The position numbers and the translations under genes are program-made. Shown here one piece after another: positions 8,348 through 17,188 of a stretch of DNA of 64,000 bases. The stretch covers positions 1 through 64,000 of the forward strand of contig NZ_WGNY01000013.1 of assembly GCF_016124325.1 (NCBI RefSeq). Direction: 5' to 3'. Source of the DNA: Phenylobacterium sp. (GTDB lineage: Bacteria > Pseudomonadota > Alphaproteobacteria > Caulobacterales > Caulobacteraceae). Each line of letters begins with the position of its first letter. Position 1 is the stretch's first letter. The notes under the pieces are model-generated. The model saw only the letters and a program-made list of their open reading frames with translations. It searched no databases and was not told the DNA's origin.

Positions 8348-9160
8348 TCAGGGCGGCGGCGCGGCGGCGGCGCGCTCGATCACCGGCCGCCACGACGGCT
8401 CAACGGCCAGGCCGAACACCTCGCGCAGCGTCCGCTCGATCCCGTCGGCGTCGAGGATCTCGTGCGTGGGCCGGCCGCCCTTTGGCCGCACCGTGAAGCG
8501 ATTGAACAGCAGGCCGTAGCGGGCCTCGTCGGTCGTGCGCCCGGCCAGCAGGTTGGCGCGGAAGTGCGAGGTGGGGTGGGTGGAGGTGAACCAGTTGGCC
8601 ATCTCGTAGTCGCGGGTCACGCAGGGGACCATCGACAGGTCGTAGGCCGGGATCCAGCCCGCCTCGCGCTCCACCTCCAGCCGCAGCTCGGCGCCCACGG
8701 GCGTGAGGCGGTAGCGGTCGTGATCGGTGGCCTGGACCTCGCCCGGCGCGAAGACCAGGGGCGCGGTGAGCACGCAACCGCCGAAGCCCACGTCGACCAT
8801 CCAGTCGCGCCCGTCGACCGTGACGCGCAGGACCATGTGGGTGCGCGGCTGGACCGGAGCGTCGGGCGGCTGGTTCCAGCGCACGCGCCCGGCGAGGCCC
8901 TCGGTCCGGAAGCCCAGGGCGTCCAGCGCCCGCTGGAAGAGGCTGTTCTGCTCGAAGCAGTAGCCCCCTCGCCGCCCGTGGATCAGCTTGGCGTCGACGG
9001 CCGCCGGCGAGATGTCGACGCCCCGGTCGAGCAGGCAGTCGATCGCCTCGAACGGGACAGCCGCCGGATGCAGGCGGTGGAGGTCGCGTAGCACCGCCAG
9101 CGTGGGCTCCCGCGGGCCCGAATAGCCGATGCGGGCGAAATAGGCGTCGAGATCGATCAT
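8348..9160 (-). CDS. nat: Arylamine N-acetyltransferase
   Basis: This enzyme transfers acetyl from acetyl-CoA to arylamines and hydrazines in the cytoplasm. The 270-residue length is typical. The Cys-His-Asp triad is visible: Cys68 in RGGYCFEQN, His108 in RTHMVL and Asp123 in WMVDVGFGG. An ATG three codons upstream (9169) is possible. The 9160 start gives the family's usual N-terminus MIDLDAYFARIGY. The gene is convergent with the PEP-CTERM gene and stands alone in its orientation, with the M28-like gene 47 bases upstream on the same strand. Confidence 0.92.
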   Translation of the reverse strand: MIDLDAYFARIGYSGPREPTLAVLRDLHRLHPAAVPFEAIDCLLDRGVDISPAAVDAKLIHGRRGGYCFEQNSLFQRALDALGFRTEGLAGRVRWNQPPDAPVQPRTHMVLRVTVDGRDWMVDVGFGGCVLTAPLVFAPGEVQATDHDRYRLTPVGAELRLEVEREAGWIPAYDLSMVPCVTRDYEMANWFTSTHPTSHFRANLLAGRTTDEARYGLLFNRFTVRPKGGRPTHEILDADGIERTLREVFGLAVEPSWRPVIERAAAAPPP

Positions 9161-9207
9161 GGAGCCCATTTATGGGCCCCGCGACCGCGGCGGAAGGCCG
9201 GCCCCGC

Positions 9208-10506
9208 TTATTTCAGGCAGGCCGTCAGGGTGCGCTTGTAGGCTTCCAGCACCGGGGCCGCGAGGTCGCCCGAGGTGCAGCGCATGTCGTCGCCCATCGT
9301 GTGGAAATAGCGGTGGCCGCCGTACTCCCCGATGGCCGAATGGTAGCCCGCGTCGATGACGTTCACGAGCTCGCCCCCGGCATGGGCCTTGTCGGCGGGA
9401 TAGACCGCCTCCAGCCCGGCCAGTCCGTGGAAGCCGGCGCGGACGGCCTCCATGACGTCGGGCGTGGCGGTGAGGACCCGCTGGGAGTCGGCGCTGGGCA
9501 GCGGGAGGAGGCGCGGGCCGAATTCGTGCCAGTCGCGCGCGGCGAGGCTGGCGCCGATGTGCACCCAGATGGCGGTGCTGGCGGGCGGCGGAGCCTTCTC
9601 CTGCAGATAGTGCTCGCCACCGCGATAGAGGTACTCGTGCCCGCTGGTGGCGATGAACTCCAGGTTCACGCCGTGACCCTCTTTGGCCATCCAGTGGGCC
9701 AGCCCCAGCCAGACGGCCAGGCCCGAGCCGCGCTCGGCCGCGCACCCGAACCAGCCCGAGCGGGGGGTCGAGACGATGAGCGTCTTCGCCGCCTTGCGGT
9801 CCAGCCGCGCGATCAGGTTCCAGGCCGTTCGCCGGCCGCCCTTGCCGTCGACCGTCAGGGTGGCGGCGGCGCCGGACTCCGCCCCCGCCAGGAACGGCTG
9901 TGAATCGCGGGGCGCCAGGATCGCGACGGGCCGGTCGAAGAGCGGCTTGTCGGGCGGGACGTTGAGCGCGATGGCCTCGCCGGTGGGTCCGGTGGTGATC
10001 GCCACCACCGCCAGCGCGCCGCGCGCCAGGGCGTCGGCCACGGGACGGGCGACCTGCGGATCCTGGATGGCGCCCCAGCGCTTGTAGGGCAGCACGATCA
10101 GGGCGATGGCGCCGGTCAGGTCGCCGGGGCGGTCGGCGCGGCGCAGGGGGCCGGTGACCCCGCCGGGGCCGGTGGGGGTGACAAGGGCCTGGGGGATCAC
10201 CTCGGCGCGTGCCGCGCCGCAGGCCAGCGTCACCGTCACCGGATCGAAATAGGGGATCGGGAACGGCTGGCGCTCGCAGGCGTAGCCCGCCCGGGTCAGG
10301 TCCTCCTCCAGCCAGACGCCAGAGGCCTCGTCGCCCGGTCCGCCCGAAGCCTTGATCCCGAGGCCGGCGTACCGCTCCAGCACGCCCTGCAGCCAGGCTT
10401 CCTCGGCCGACGACGACGGGCTCGCGGCCGCGGCCGCCGCCGATCCCACGGCACTGGCGGCGATGACGCCGCCGGCCCCCAGTACGCTTCGGCGCGATGG
10501 CGTCAT
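9208..10506 (-). CDS. Tat-exported M28-like metallopeptidase homologue with altered metal site
   Basis: This 432-residue protein opens with a twin-arginine signal (TPSRRSVLGAGG, then an Ala-rich stretch to about residue 30). The middle resembles a PA-type insert and the C-terminal half an M28 aminopeptidase fold: LIVSTPRSGWFGCAAERGSG, then SGHEYLYRGGEHYL, then YFHTMGDDMR near the end. Family M28 normally has a His-x-Asp and a bridging Asp in the first of these segments. Here they read TPRSGW and AERGSG, so the two-zinc site looks incomplete, and it may be catalytically inactive or a divergent hydrolase. GGAGAGG precedes the ATG. Confidence 0.65.
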   Translation of the reverse strand: MTPSRRSVLGAGGVIAASAVGSAAAAAASPSSSAEEAWLQGVLERYAGLGIKASGGPGDEASGVWLEEDLTRAGYACERQPFPIPYFDPVTVTLACGAARAEVIPQALVTPTGPGGVTGPLRRADRPGDLTGAIALIVLPYKRWGAIQDPQVARPVADALARGALAVVAITTGPTGEAIALNVPPDKPLFDRPVAILAPRDSQPFLAGAESGAAATLTVDGKGGRRTAWNLIARLDRKAAKTLIVSTPRSGWFGCAAERGSGLAVWLGLAHWMAKEGHGVNLEFIATSGHEYLYRGGEHYLQEKAPPPASTAIWVHIGASLAARDWHEFGPRLLPLPSADSQRVLTATPDVMEAVRAGFHGLAGLEAVYPADKAHAGGELVNVIDAGYHSAIGEYGGHRYFHTMGDDMRCTSGDLAAPVLEAYKRTLTACLK

Positions 10507-10735
10507 GTCGACCTCTCCCTGTTCTTCCCCGCGCAGATCGCAGCGGCGTCCACGACCCAGGGTGCGTTTCGACGGAACCCGACCAGTTTCGGCGGGCCGA
10601 TGTCCACCCCCCGCCAGGGACAAGGACCACCTAGGCCCATAGACCAGGGGCATCGCCGAGCGCCTTGCGATACATCGGACCGGACCATATCGGCGTAGAC
10701 GGGACACGACGAGCCACGATGACCGGAGACGCCCG

Positions 10736-11761
10736 ATGCCCCTCGCCCCTTCCCGCCGCGGCGTCCTCGCCGGCGTGGCGGCCGTGACCGCGAGCCCGGC
10801 CTTCGGCGCCGGCGCGGCCCCCTCGCCCGCCATGCAGGCCGTGCTCGACTATGTGCAGGAGCAGAAGACCACCGGGTTCCTGATCACCCGCGACCGCAAG
10901 ACCGTGGTGGAGCGCAACTGGCCGGTTCCGGCCGGCGCCGCGGCGTTCCGCGCCGCCTTCGCCTACGAGACCACGCCCGACGGCGCGCTGCTGGAGGACG
11001 TGGCCTCGCAGCAGAAGAGCTTCGTCTCGATGCTGATCGCCGTCGCCCTCGACCGGGGCCTGCTGGACGTGGAACGGCCGGTCGTGGACTACCTGGGGGC
11101 CGGCTGGAGCAAGGCCACGCCCGAGCAGGAACAGGCGATCAAGCTGATCCACATCCTCAACATGGCCTCCGGCCTGCGGGACGACTTCACCTTCCAGGCG
11201 CCGGTGGGGACGCTGTTCCACTACAACACGCCCGTCTACGCGACGACCAAGCGCATCCTGGCGGCGGCCACGAAGCAGCCGCTTGAGATCATCACCGCCG
11301 AATGGCTGACGAAGCCGGCGGGCATGAGCCAGACGGCCTGGCGCAAACGCCCCGCCGCCCTGGGCGACGTGGGCAACCCGACGGGCCTGGTGACCAGCCC
11401 GCGCGATGTCGCCCGCTTCGGCCAGATCGTGCTGGATGGCGGCAAGGCGGAGGACGGCCGCCGCATCGTCTCGGAAGCCAACCTCAAAGCCATGTTCGTC
11501 CGCTCGCCGACCAATCCGGCCTATGGGCGGCTCTGGTGGCTGAACGGCGGCAAGGAGAAGGTGGGCGTGCGCGGCGACACCCAGCCCGGCCCGCTGATCC
11601 CCTCGGCCCCGGCCGACCTGGTGGCCGCGCTGGGCTTCCTGGACCGCAAGCTCTACGTCGTTCCCAGCCGCAAGCTGGTGGTGGTGCGCATGGGCCAGGC
11701 CGCCCCCGACCCGGCCTTCGACGAGACGCTGTGGTCCAAGCTCATGCCGGCGCTGGGCTGA
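10736..11761 (+). CDS. Exported serine hydrolase of the beta-lactamase/penicillin-binding superfamily
   Basis: This 341-residue protein starts with an SRRGVLAG twin-arginine-like signal and a cleavable hydrophobic segment. The active-site SxxK motif is SQQK (Ser91, Lys94), and a YNT motif follows in LFHYNTPVYATT. These place it in the class C beta-lactamase-like hydrolases (esterases, amide hydrolases, D-aminopeptidases). The substrate is unknown, and true beta-lactamase activity is unlikely from sequence alone. A GGAGACGC ribosome-binding site precedes the ATG. It is divergent from the M28-like gene, with 229 bases between them that hold no recognisable gene. Confidence 0.82.
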   Translation: MPLAPSRRGVLAGVAAVTASPAFGAGAAPSPAMQAVLDYVQEQKTTGFLITRDRKTVVERNWPVPAGAAAFRAAFAYETTPDGALLEDVASQQKSFVSMLIAVALDRGLLDVERPVVDYLGAGWSKATPEQEQAIKLIHILNMASGLRDDFTFQAPVGTLFHYNTPVYATTKRILAAATKQPLEIITAEWLTKPAGMSQTAWRKRPAALGDVGNPTGLVTSPRDVARFGQIVLDGGKAEDGRRIVSEANLKAMFVRSPTNPAYGRLWWLNGGKEKVGVRGDTQPGPLIPSAPADLVAALGFLDRKLYVVPSRKLVVVRMGQAAPDPAFDETLWSKLMPALG

Positions 11762-11798
11762 GGCGGGGCGCCCGGGAGGGGGTCTCCCTGCAAGGCCG

Positions 11799-11919
11799 CT
11801 CGTCCCGGCGAAAGCCGGGACCCAGATGGAAGGCCTCCGACGTAGGCTCTGGAGGCTCAGAGACCATCCAATTCGCCACCGCGCTTCGAGATCTGGATCC
11901 CGGCCTTCGCCGGGATGAG
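11799..11919. repeat. Inverted pair of REP-like palindromic repeats
   Basis: Two 29-base units face each other: CTCGTCCCGGCGAAAGCC... at 11799-11827, and its near reverse complement at 11891-11919 (26 of 29 positions match). Each unit itself contains the small hairpin CCCGGC-GAA-GCCGGG. The 63-base spacer shows nothing else. This is the layout of bacterial interspersed REP pairs, placed in the gap between the serine hydrolase and era. Confidence 0.75.
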
Positions 11920-11963
11920 CGGACGGTATTGAATCCATCGCCCTCGAATTGCGCTGGGACCGC

Positions 11964-12908
11964 CTAGGCGTCGAAGTCGAGGCCCAGGTCGCCGTAGAAG
12001 GCGCGCTTGTCGGCCCATTTCTCGTCGACCTGGACGTGGAGGAAGAGGTGGACCGGGCGGTCGAGGAGCTGGGTGAGTTCCTCGCGGGATTTCTGGCCGA
12101 TCCACTTCAGCGTCTGGCCGCCCTTGCCGAGTACGATCGGCCGCTGGCTCTCGCGCTCGACGTAGATGGTCTGCTCGATCCGGACGCCGCCGTCCTTGCG
12201 CTCCTGGAAGGCGGTGGTCTCGACGGCGGCCGAATAGGGCAGCTCCTCGTGGACCCGCAGGTAGAGCTTCTCGCGGGTGATCTCGGCGGCCAGCAGGCGG
12301 GCCGGCAGGTCGGCGGTCTGGTCCTCGGGATAGAACCAGGGGTTCTCGGGCATCAGCCCGGCCAGGCGCGCCTTGAGGTCATCGACCCCCGAGCCGGTGG
12401 CGGCCGAGATCATGAAGACCTCGGAATAGACGCCTGTATCGAAAAGCTTCTGCGAGAGCGCCAGGAGCTGGTCGCGCTTGACCGCGTCGATCTTGTTGAT
12501 GGCCAGGATGGCCTTGGTCCCGGTCGCCTTCAGGCCCTCGACGATGGACTCCACGTCGGCGGCCGAGCGGCGGTCGGCGGGCTTGGCCTCGGGCCCCTGG
12601 GCGGCGATCTCGGCGGCGGCGTCCACGAGGTGGACCACGGCGTCGGCGTCCTCGGTCCCGCCCCAGGCGGCGCGGACCATGGCCCGGTCGAGCCGGCGGC
12701 GCGGCTTGAAGATGCCGGGGGTGTCGACGAGCACGATCTGCGTGTCCCCCGCCAGGGCGACGCCGCGCACCGGGAAGCGCGTGGTCTGGACCTTCTGGGT
12801 GACGATCGAGACCTTGGCCCCGACGAGGCGGTTGACCAGGGTGGACTTGCCGGCGTTGGGCGCGCCGATGACGGCGGCGAAGCCGGCGCGGGTCTTGGGT
12901 TCGCTCAT
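11964..12908 (-). CDS. era: GTPase Era
   Basis: Era is a Ras-like GTPase that binds 16S rRNA and supports 30S subunit maturation. The 314-residue product shows the P-loop GAPNAGKST, switch region KVQTTRF, DTPG, NKID and a C-terminal KH domain with PIVLGKGGQTLKWIGQKSR. The switch reads TTRFPVRG where TTRxRIxG is usual. The start overlaps the rnc stop codon as ATGA, so the two are translationally coupled. Downstream, the usual partner recO is missing and a REP-like repeat pair follows. Confidence 0.95.
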   Translation of the reverse strand: MSEPKTRAGFAAVIGAPNAGKSTLVNRLVGAKVSIVTQKVQTTRFPVRGVALAGDTQIVLVDTPGIFKPRRRLDRAMVRAAWGGTEDADAVVHLVDAAAEIAAQGPEAKPADRRSAADVESIVEGLKATGTKAILAINKIDAVKRDQLLALSQKLFDTGVYSEVFMISAATGSGVDDLKARLAGLMPENPWFYPEDQTADLPARLLAAEITREKLYLRVHEELPYSAAVETTAFQERKDGGVRIEQTIYVERESQRPIVLGKGGQTLKWIGQKSREELTQLLDRPVHLFLHVQVDEKWADKRAFYGDLGLDFDA

Positions 12909-13600
12909 GACTCGGCCAGCCGCTTTTCGAGCATGATCTCGGCGGCCAGCTTCTCGGCCTCGCGCTTGGAGCCGGCGGTGGCGGACTCGGGCGCGTAGCC
13001 GGGCAGCCAGGCCTCGATGGTGAAGCGCGGCTCGTGGGCCGGGCCCTCCTGGCGCACGACGCGATACTCCGGCACCGGCAGCTTTCGCGCCATCGCCCAT
13101 TCCTGCAGCATGGTCTTGGGATCCTTCGCCGGCCGGTCGAGGTTGTCGAAGCCCTCGCCCCAGAAGCCGAGCACGAACCGGCGGGCCGCCTCCAGCCCCC
13201 CGTCGATGTAGAGCGCCGCGATCAGCGCCTCGCAGGCGTCGCCCAGGACGCGGTCGTTGTCGCGCGCGCCCACGCGGGTGGCGCTGGCGTCGAGGCGCAG
13301 GGCGTCGCGCAAGCCGGCGGCGCGGCCGGCCTCGGCGCAGGCGTGGTAGTTGACGAGCTGGTTCATCAGCTTGGCGAGTTCGCCTTCGGGGGCATCGGGC
13401 CGCAGCTCCATCAGGCGCTCGGCGACCACGAGGTTCAGCACCCGGTCGCCCAGGAATTCGAGCCGCTCGTTGTCGCGGATCTTCTTCGCGCCCTTGCCGA
13501 CGCTGGAATGGGTGAGCGCGTGCTCCAGCAGCTCGCGGTCGGCGAAGGCGTGGCCGATGCGCGCTTCCAGCCCGGCCACGGCGGCAAGGCGCGCGTTCAT
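12905..13600 (-). CDS. rnc: Ribonuclease III
   Basis: RNase III is a double-stranded RNA endonuclease for rRNA precursor processing and mRNA decay. The 231-residue protein carries the signature NERLEFLGDRVLN, the second acidic site in DACEALIAALYIDGG and a C-terminal dsRNA-binding domain (PKTMLQEWAMARKLPVPEY through AGSKREAEKLAAE). The ATG at 13600 lies 8 bases after the lepB stop. It is part of the lepB-rnc-era operon. Confidence 0.96.
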   Translation of the reverse strand: MNARLAAVAGLEARIGHAFADRELLEHALTHSSVGKGAKKIRDNERLEFLGDRVLNLVVAERLMELRPDAPEGELAKLMNQLVNYHACAEAGRAAGLRDALRLDASATRVGARDNDRVLGDACEALIAALYIDGGLEAARRFVLGFWGEGFDNLDRPAKDPKTMLQEWAMARKLPVPEYRVVRQEGPAHEPRFTIEAWLPGYAPESATAGSKREAEKLAAEIMLEKRLAES

Positions 13601-13608
13601 CGGGGCGC

Positions 13609-14391
13609 TCAGTGGAGGATCTTGAAGAAGCGGCTGGGCCGCGCGTCGAGCACCCAGGTCCAGGGCTTGAAGATCGAGGCCTGCGGCTTCCACGACAGCA
13701 GGATGATCTGGGCCTTGCCCACGAGGTTCTCGGCCGGGACGTAGCCCACGCCGTCGTCGGCGGGCGGCACGCGGCTGTCGAGCGAGTTGTCGCGGTTGTC
13801 GCCCATCATGAAGTAGTAGCCCTCGGGCACCACGTAGACGCCGGTGTTGTCCAGCGGGTTGTCGGGGCCGAAGTCCTGGGTGGTGTAGGTCTTGCCGCTG
13901 TCGAGCTTCTCCTCGAAGCGGGCGACGTCGCGGACCACGCCGAAGCCGATGTCCTCGCGCACGGGCGAGAGCGGCTCGCGCTGGATCAGCTTGTCGTTCA
14001 CGTAGAGCAGGCCGTCCTTCATCTGCACCCGGTCGCCCGCCACGCCGATGACGCGCTTGACGTAGTCGGTGTGGCCGTCGCGGGGCAGCTTGAACACCAC
14101 GATGTCGCCGCGATGGGCCGGATGCTCGAAGATGCGGCCGTGGAAGATCGGCGGGCTGAACGGGATCGAGTGCCGCGACCAGCCGTAGGTGAACTTCGAC
14201 ACGATGATGTAGTCGCCCTCGTAGAGGTTGGGCTCCATCGAGGCCGAGGGGATGGTGAAGGGCTGGAAGAAGATCACCCGCAGCACGAGCGCGATGGCGA
14301 GCGCGTAGACGATCGTCTTGACGACCTCCCAGAGCTCGCGGGCGGCGCTCATCTTCTCGGGCGCGGGCCCGCTCTCGACATTCTCGCTCAT
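13609..14391 (-). CDS. lepB: Signal peptidase I
   Basis: This is the inner-membrane protease that cleaves Sec and Tat signal peptides. The 260-residue protein has one N-terminal membrane segment (about 22-41), the catalytic serine in IPSASMEP (Ser51) and the general-base lysine in TDYVKRVIG (Lys112), followed by the conserved box MMGDNRDNSLDSR. An AAGGACT ribosome-binding site fits the ATG at 14391. It heads the lepB-rnc-era cluster. In related genomes acpS precedes it directly, but here 3.7 kb intervenes. Confidence 0.96.
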   Translation of the reverse strand: MSENVESGPAPEKMSAARELWEVVKTIVYALAIALVLRVIFFQPFTIPSASMEPNLYEGDYIIVSKFTYGWSRHSIPFSPPIFHGRIFEHPAHRGDIVVFKLPRDGHTDYVKRVIGVAGDRVQMKDGLLYVNDKLIQREPLSPVREDIGFGVVRDVARFEEKLDSGKTYTTQDFGPDNPLDNTGVYVVPEGYYFMMGDNRDNSLDSRVPPADDGVGYVPAENLVGKAQIILLSWKPQASIFKPWTWVLDARPSRFFKILH

Positions 14392-14445
14392 GGACAGTCC
14401 TTCAACGCCCCGGCGTCCCGGGGCGGGGTGTTCGGTAGACGCTCA

Positions 14446-14470
14446 GGCGCCGATGAGCAAGATCGGCGCC
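14446..14470. other. Perfect hairpin in the lepB/eamA divergent gap
   Basis: GGCGCCGAT (14446-14454) and ATCGGCGCC (14462-14470) form a perfect 9-base stem around a 7-base loop. A second stem (GCCCCGG with CCGGGGC, near 14407-14424) lies nearer lepB. Both would sit in the 5-prime leader of a lepB transcript started in this gap. No U-tract follows. A regulatory role is only a possibility. Confidence 0.35.
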
Positions 14471-14553
14471 CGTGAACTTTGGGTTGCGCGATAGGGCCAC
14501 TTCGCCGCAACCGGACCGGTGACAGCGCCGTCTCGCAACCTATCTAGGGGATC

Positions 14554-15450
14554 ATGAGTCGCCCCACCCTGCCCCTGTCGCACCTGATCCTGGCGATCGC
14601 GGCGGTGGCGGTCTGGGGGACCAATTTCGTCGTCATCAAGTGGGGCCTGGCCGACTTCCCGCCGCTGACCTTCGCGGCGCTGCGGTTCACGTTCGCCGTG
14701 CTGCCCGCGATCTTCTTCCTGAAGCGGCCGGCCGTGCCGTGGTGGAACCTGGCGGCCTACGGCGTGCTGATCGGCGTGGGCCAGTTCGGCATGCTCTACA
14801 TCGCCATGACCCAGTGGATCTCGCCAGGGCTGGCCAGCCTGGTGATCCAGGTGCAGGCGTTCTTCACCATCGGGCTGGCGATGCTGCTGGCCGGCGAGCG
14901 GCTGCGGACCTTCCAGCTGATGGCGCTGGCGCTGGCCGCGGCGGGCCTGGGCTGGCTGATGGCGCACACCGGGGCGGAGGTGACGCCGCTGGGCCTGGGC
15001 CTCGTGCTGGTCGCCGCATTGGCCTGGTCGGGCGGCAACACGGCGGCGCGGATGGCCCAGCCGGAGAGCATGCTGGCCTATGTGGTCTGGGCCAGCGTCT
15101 TCTCGGCCCCGCCGCTGTTCGCCCTGGCGCTGATCGCCGAGGGCTGGCCGGCGATGTCGCACGCCGTCGTAAACGCCGGGCCCGGCGCCTGGGCGGCGGT
15201 GCTCTGGCAGAGCGTGGGCAACACCATCTTCGGCTACACCGCCTGGGGCTGGCTGCTGGCGCGGCACCCGACGGCGACGGTGGCGCCGCTGGCGCTGCTG
15301 GTGCCGGTGTTCGGCATGGGGGCCTCGGCCGTGCTGCTGGGCGAGCCGCTGACCGCGTGGAAGCTGACGGCGGCGGGGCTGGTGCTGGGCGGGCTGGCGC
15401 TCAACACGCTCTGGCCCCGGATCGCCGCGCGCCGGGCCGCGGCCGCCTGA
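14554..15450 (+). CDS. eamA: EamA-type drug/metabolite exporter (EamA-like)
   Basis: This 298-residue inner-membrane transporter has ten predicted helices in two EamA repeats. It resembles E. coli EamA closely in WGTNFVVIKWGL, AGLRF-type ALRFTFAVLPAIFF and PGLASLVIQVQAFFTI, and in the second repeat APLALLVPVFGM. E. coli EamA exports O-acetylserine and cysteine, but substrate here is inferred from similarity only. AGGGGATC precedes the ATG. It is divergent from lepB and probably forms a transcript with the two genes downstream. Confidence 0.85.
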   Translation: MSRPTLPLSHLILAIAAVAVWGTNFVVIKWGLADFPPLTFAALRFTFAVLPAIFFLKRPAVPWWNLAAYGVLIGVGQFGMLYIAMTQWISPGLASLVIQVQAFFTIGLAMLLAGERLRTFQLMALALAAAGLGWLMAHTGAEVTPLGLGLVLVAALAWSGGNTAARMAQPESMLAYVVWASVFSAPPLFALALIAEGWPAMSHAVVNAGPGAWAAVLWQSVGNTIFGYTAWGWLLARHPTATVAPLALLVPVFGMGASAVLLGEPLTAWKLTAAGLVLGGLALNTLWPRIAARRAAAA

Positions 15451-15516
15451 GACCTCCATGGGCGTTCGCAAAACGCCGCTGAATCACCCACCTTCCGGGA
15501 AACGAGGAGCGACGCC

Positions 15517-15879
15517 ATGCCGAGCCGAGCCGCCGTGGAGGCGTTCGTGGCCCAGGTGCTGAGCGGCGACCACGTGGGCGCCATCGCCGACTGGTACGCC
15601 GAGGACGCCACGATGCAGGAGAACCAGGACCCGCCACGCGTGGGGCGCGAGGCCCTGATGGAGGGCGAGCGGCAGGCGTTGGCCCGCGCCGCCAAGGTGG
15701 AGACCGAGCTGCTGGCGCCGCCGATCGTGGACGGCGACCGCGCGGCGATCCACTGGCGCTTCACCTTCACCTCGCCCAAGGGCGTCGTGCGCAGCTTCGA
15801 GGAAATCGCCTGGCAGACCTGGCGCGGCGACAAGGTGTGGCGCGAGACCTTCTTCTACGACCCGGCGCAGACCAGATAG
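15517..15879 (+). CDS. SnoaL-like (NTF2-fold) small protein
   Basis: This 120-residue protein has the cone-shaped NTF2/SnoaL pattern: an N-terminal helix pair (AVEAFVAQVLSGDHVGAIADW), YAEDATMQENQDPPRVGREAL, then strands including AAIHWRFTFTSPKG and EIAWQTWRGDKVWRETFFYD. Members bind or isomerise small molecules, and the ligand here is unknown. A GAGGAGCG ribosome-binding site precedes the ATG at 15517. Its TAG stop is in the same reading frame as the next gene, which starts 27 bases on. Confidence 0.78.
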   Translation: MPSRAAVEAFVAQVLSGDHVGAIADWYAEDATMQENQDPPRVGREALMEGERQALARAAKVETELLAPPIVDGDRAAIHWRFTFTSPKGVVRSFEEIAWQTWRGDKVWRETFFYDPAQTR

Positions 15880-15906
15880 GCTGGCGGTTCGCGGGAGGAA
15901 CAGCCC

Positions 15907-17151
15907 ATCGACAACGACCTCGTCCTGGGCCTGTCGGTCGCCCTGGGCCTCGGCCTTCTGATCGGCGCCGAGCGGGAGCGGCGCAAACAGGCCGAGCCGG
16001 GCGCCTCGACCGCCGGCATCCGCACCTTCACGGTCGCCTCGCTGGCCGGGGCGCTGAGCCTGGCGCTGGGCGGGCCGCTGTTGCTGTCGGCGGCGACCCT
16101 GGTGCTGGGGACGTTCACGGCGCTGGGCTACTGGCGCACGCGCAAGGAGAGCGACGCCGGGCTGACCAGCGAGATCGCCCTGGTGCTGACCCTGCTGCTG
16201 GGCGCGCTGGCGACCCGCGCGCCGCTGCCCGCGGCCATGGCCGGCGTCGCCGTCACCATCCTGCTGGCCGGGCGCACGCGCATCCACGACTTCGTCGGCC
16301 GGGTGATGACCGCCGCGGAGCTCGACGCCGTGCTGGTGCTGGCAGCCGCCAGCCTGATCGTCCTGCCGCTGCTGCCTGACCGGGCCATGGGGCCGTTCGA
16401 CGCGATCAACCCGCGCAAGGTGTGGACCGTGGTGATCCTGGTGCTGGCGATCGGCGCCGGGGGCCACGTGGCGGTGCGCGCCCTGGGCGTGCGGTTCGGA
16501 CTGGCGGCGGCGGGCCTGGCCTCGGGCTTCGCCTCCAGCACGGCCACGATCGGGGCGATGGGCCAGCGCGCGGCCAGGGCGCCGGAGATGCTGGGCGCGG
16601 CGACCGCCGGGGCGGTGCTGTCGACCGTGGCCACGGTGATCCAGATGGCGGTGGTGGTGGGCGTGACCAGCCTGGAGACGCTGAAGGCCATGGCGCCGTC
16701 GCTGGCGCTGGCCGGGGCGACGGCGGTCGCCTACGGAGCGGTCTTCACGGTCCTGGGGCTGCGCCGGACGGCGGCCAACGGCGACGACCGGGCGCCGGCG
16801 GTGAGCCTGAAGGCGGCGCTGACCTTCGGGGCGATCCTGGCCCTGGTGCTGCTGGCCGCCGCCGCGCTCCGGACCTGGTTCGGCGACGCGGGCGTCATCG
16901 CCGCAGCGGCCCTGGCAGGGCTGGTGGACACCCACGCCGCGGCGATCTCGGTGGCGGCGCTGGTGGCCTCGGGCGCCCTGCCGCCGGAGGGCGCGGTGCT
17001 GCCGATCCTGGCGGGACTGTCGACCAACACCGCCAGCAAGCTGCTGTTCGCCGTGACGTCCGGCGGACGGGCGTTCGCGCTGCGGGTGGCGCCGGGCCTG
17101 GTCCTGGTGATGGCGGCGGCGTGGGCGGGGGCGCTGCTGGCGCCCGTCTGA
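15907..17151 (+). CDS. MgtC/SapB-DUF4010 type membrane protein with apparent AUC start
   Basis: This is a polytopic membrane protein of about 414 residues. Its first segment (DLVLGLSVALGLGLLIGAER, then ER) is the MgtC/SapB-like signature, followed by DUF4010-type helices (SGFASSTATIGAMGQRA, LAGLSTNTASKLLFAV). No ATG, GTG or TTG lies between the preceding TAG (15877) and this signature. An ATC at 15907 stands 7 bases after a strong GGAGGA, exactly where family members have Met. The next ATG, at 16081, would remove 58 conserved residues including the signature. The 15907 start is therefore preferred. Function is unknown; roles in magnesium or membrane homeostasis are only suggested by family name. 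Confidence 0.75.
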   Translation: MDNDLVLGLSVALGLGLLIGAERERRKQAEPGASTAGIRTFTVASLAGALSLALGGPLLLSAATLVLGTFTALGYWRTRKESDAGLTSEIALVLTLLLGALATRAPLPAAMAGVAVTILLAGRTRIHDFVGRVMTAAELDAVLVLAAASLIVLPLLPDRAMGPFDAINPRKVWTVVILVLAIGAGGHVAVRALGVRFGLAAAGLASGFASSTATIGAMGQRAARAPEMLGAATAGAVLSTVATVIQMAVVVGVTSLETLKAMAPSLALAGATAVAYGAVFTVLGLRRTAANGDDRAPAVSLKAALTFGAILALVLLAAAALRTWFGDAGVIAAAALAGLVDTHAAAISVAALVASGALPPEGAVLPILAGLSTNTASKLLFAVTSGGRAFALRVAPGLVLVMAAAWAGALLAPV

Positions 17152-17188
17152 GCAGGACGGGCCTTCGGCGCCGGAGCGACGCCAGCGG

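Noticed and set aside
10507..10735. A short minus-strand tail (ending MYRKALGDAPGLWA) in the gap before the serine hydrolase as a gene fragment
   Set aside because: Too short and without any start signal or recognisable family; chance composition cannot be excluded.
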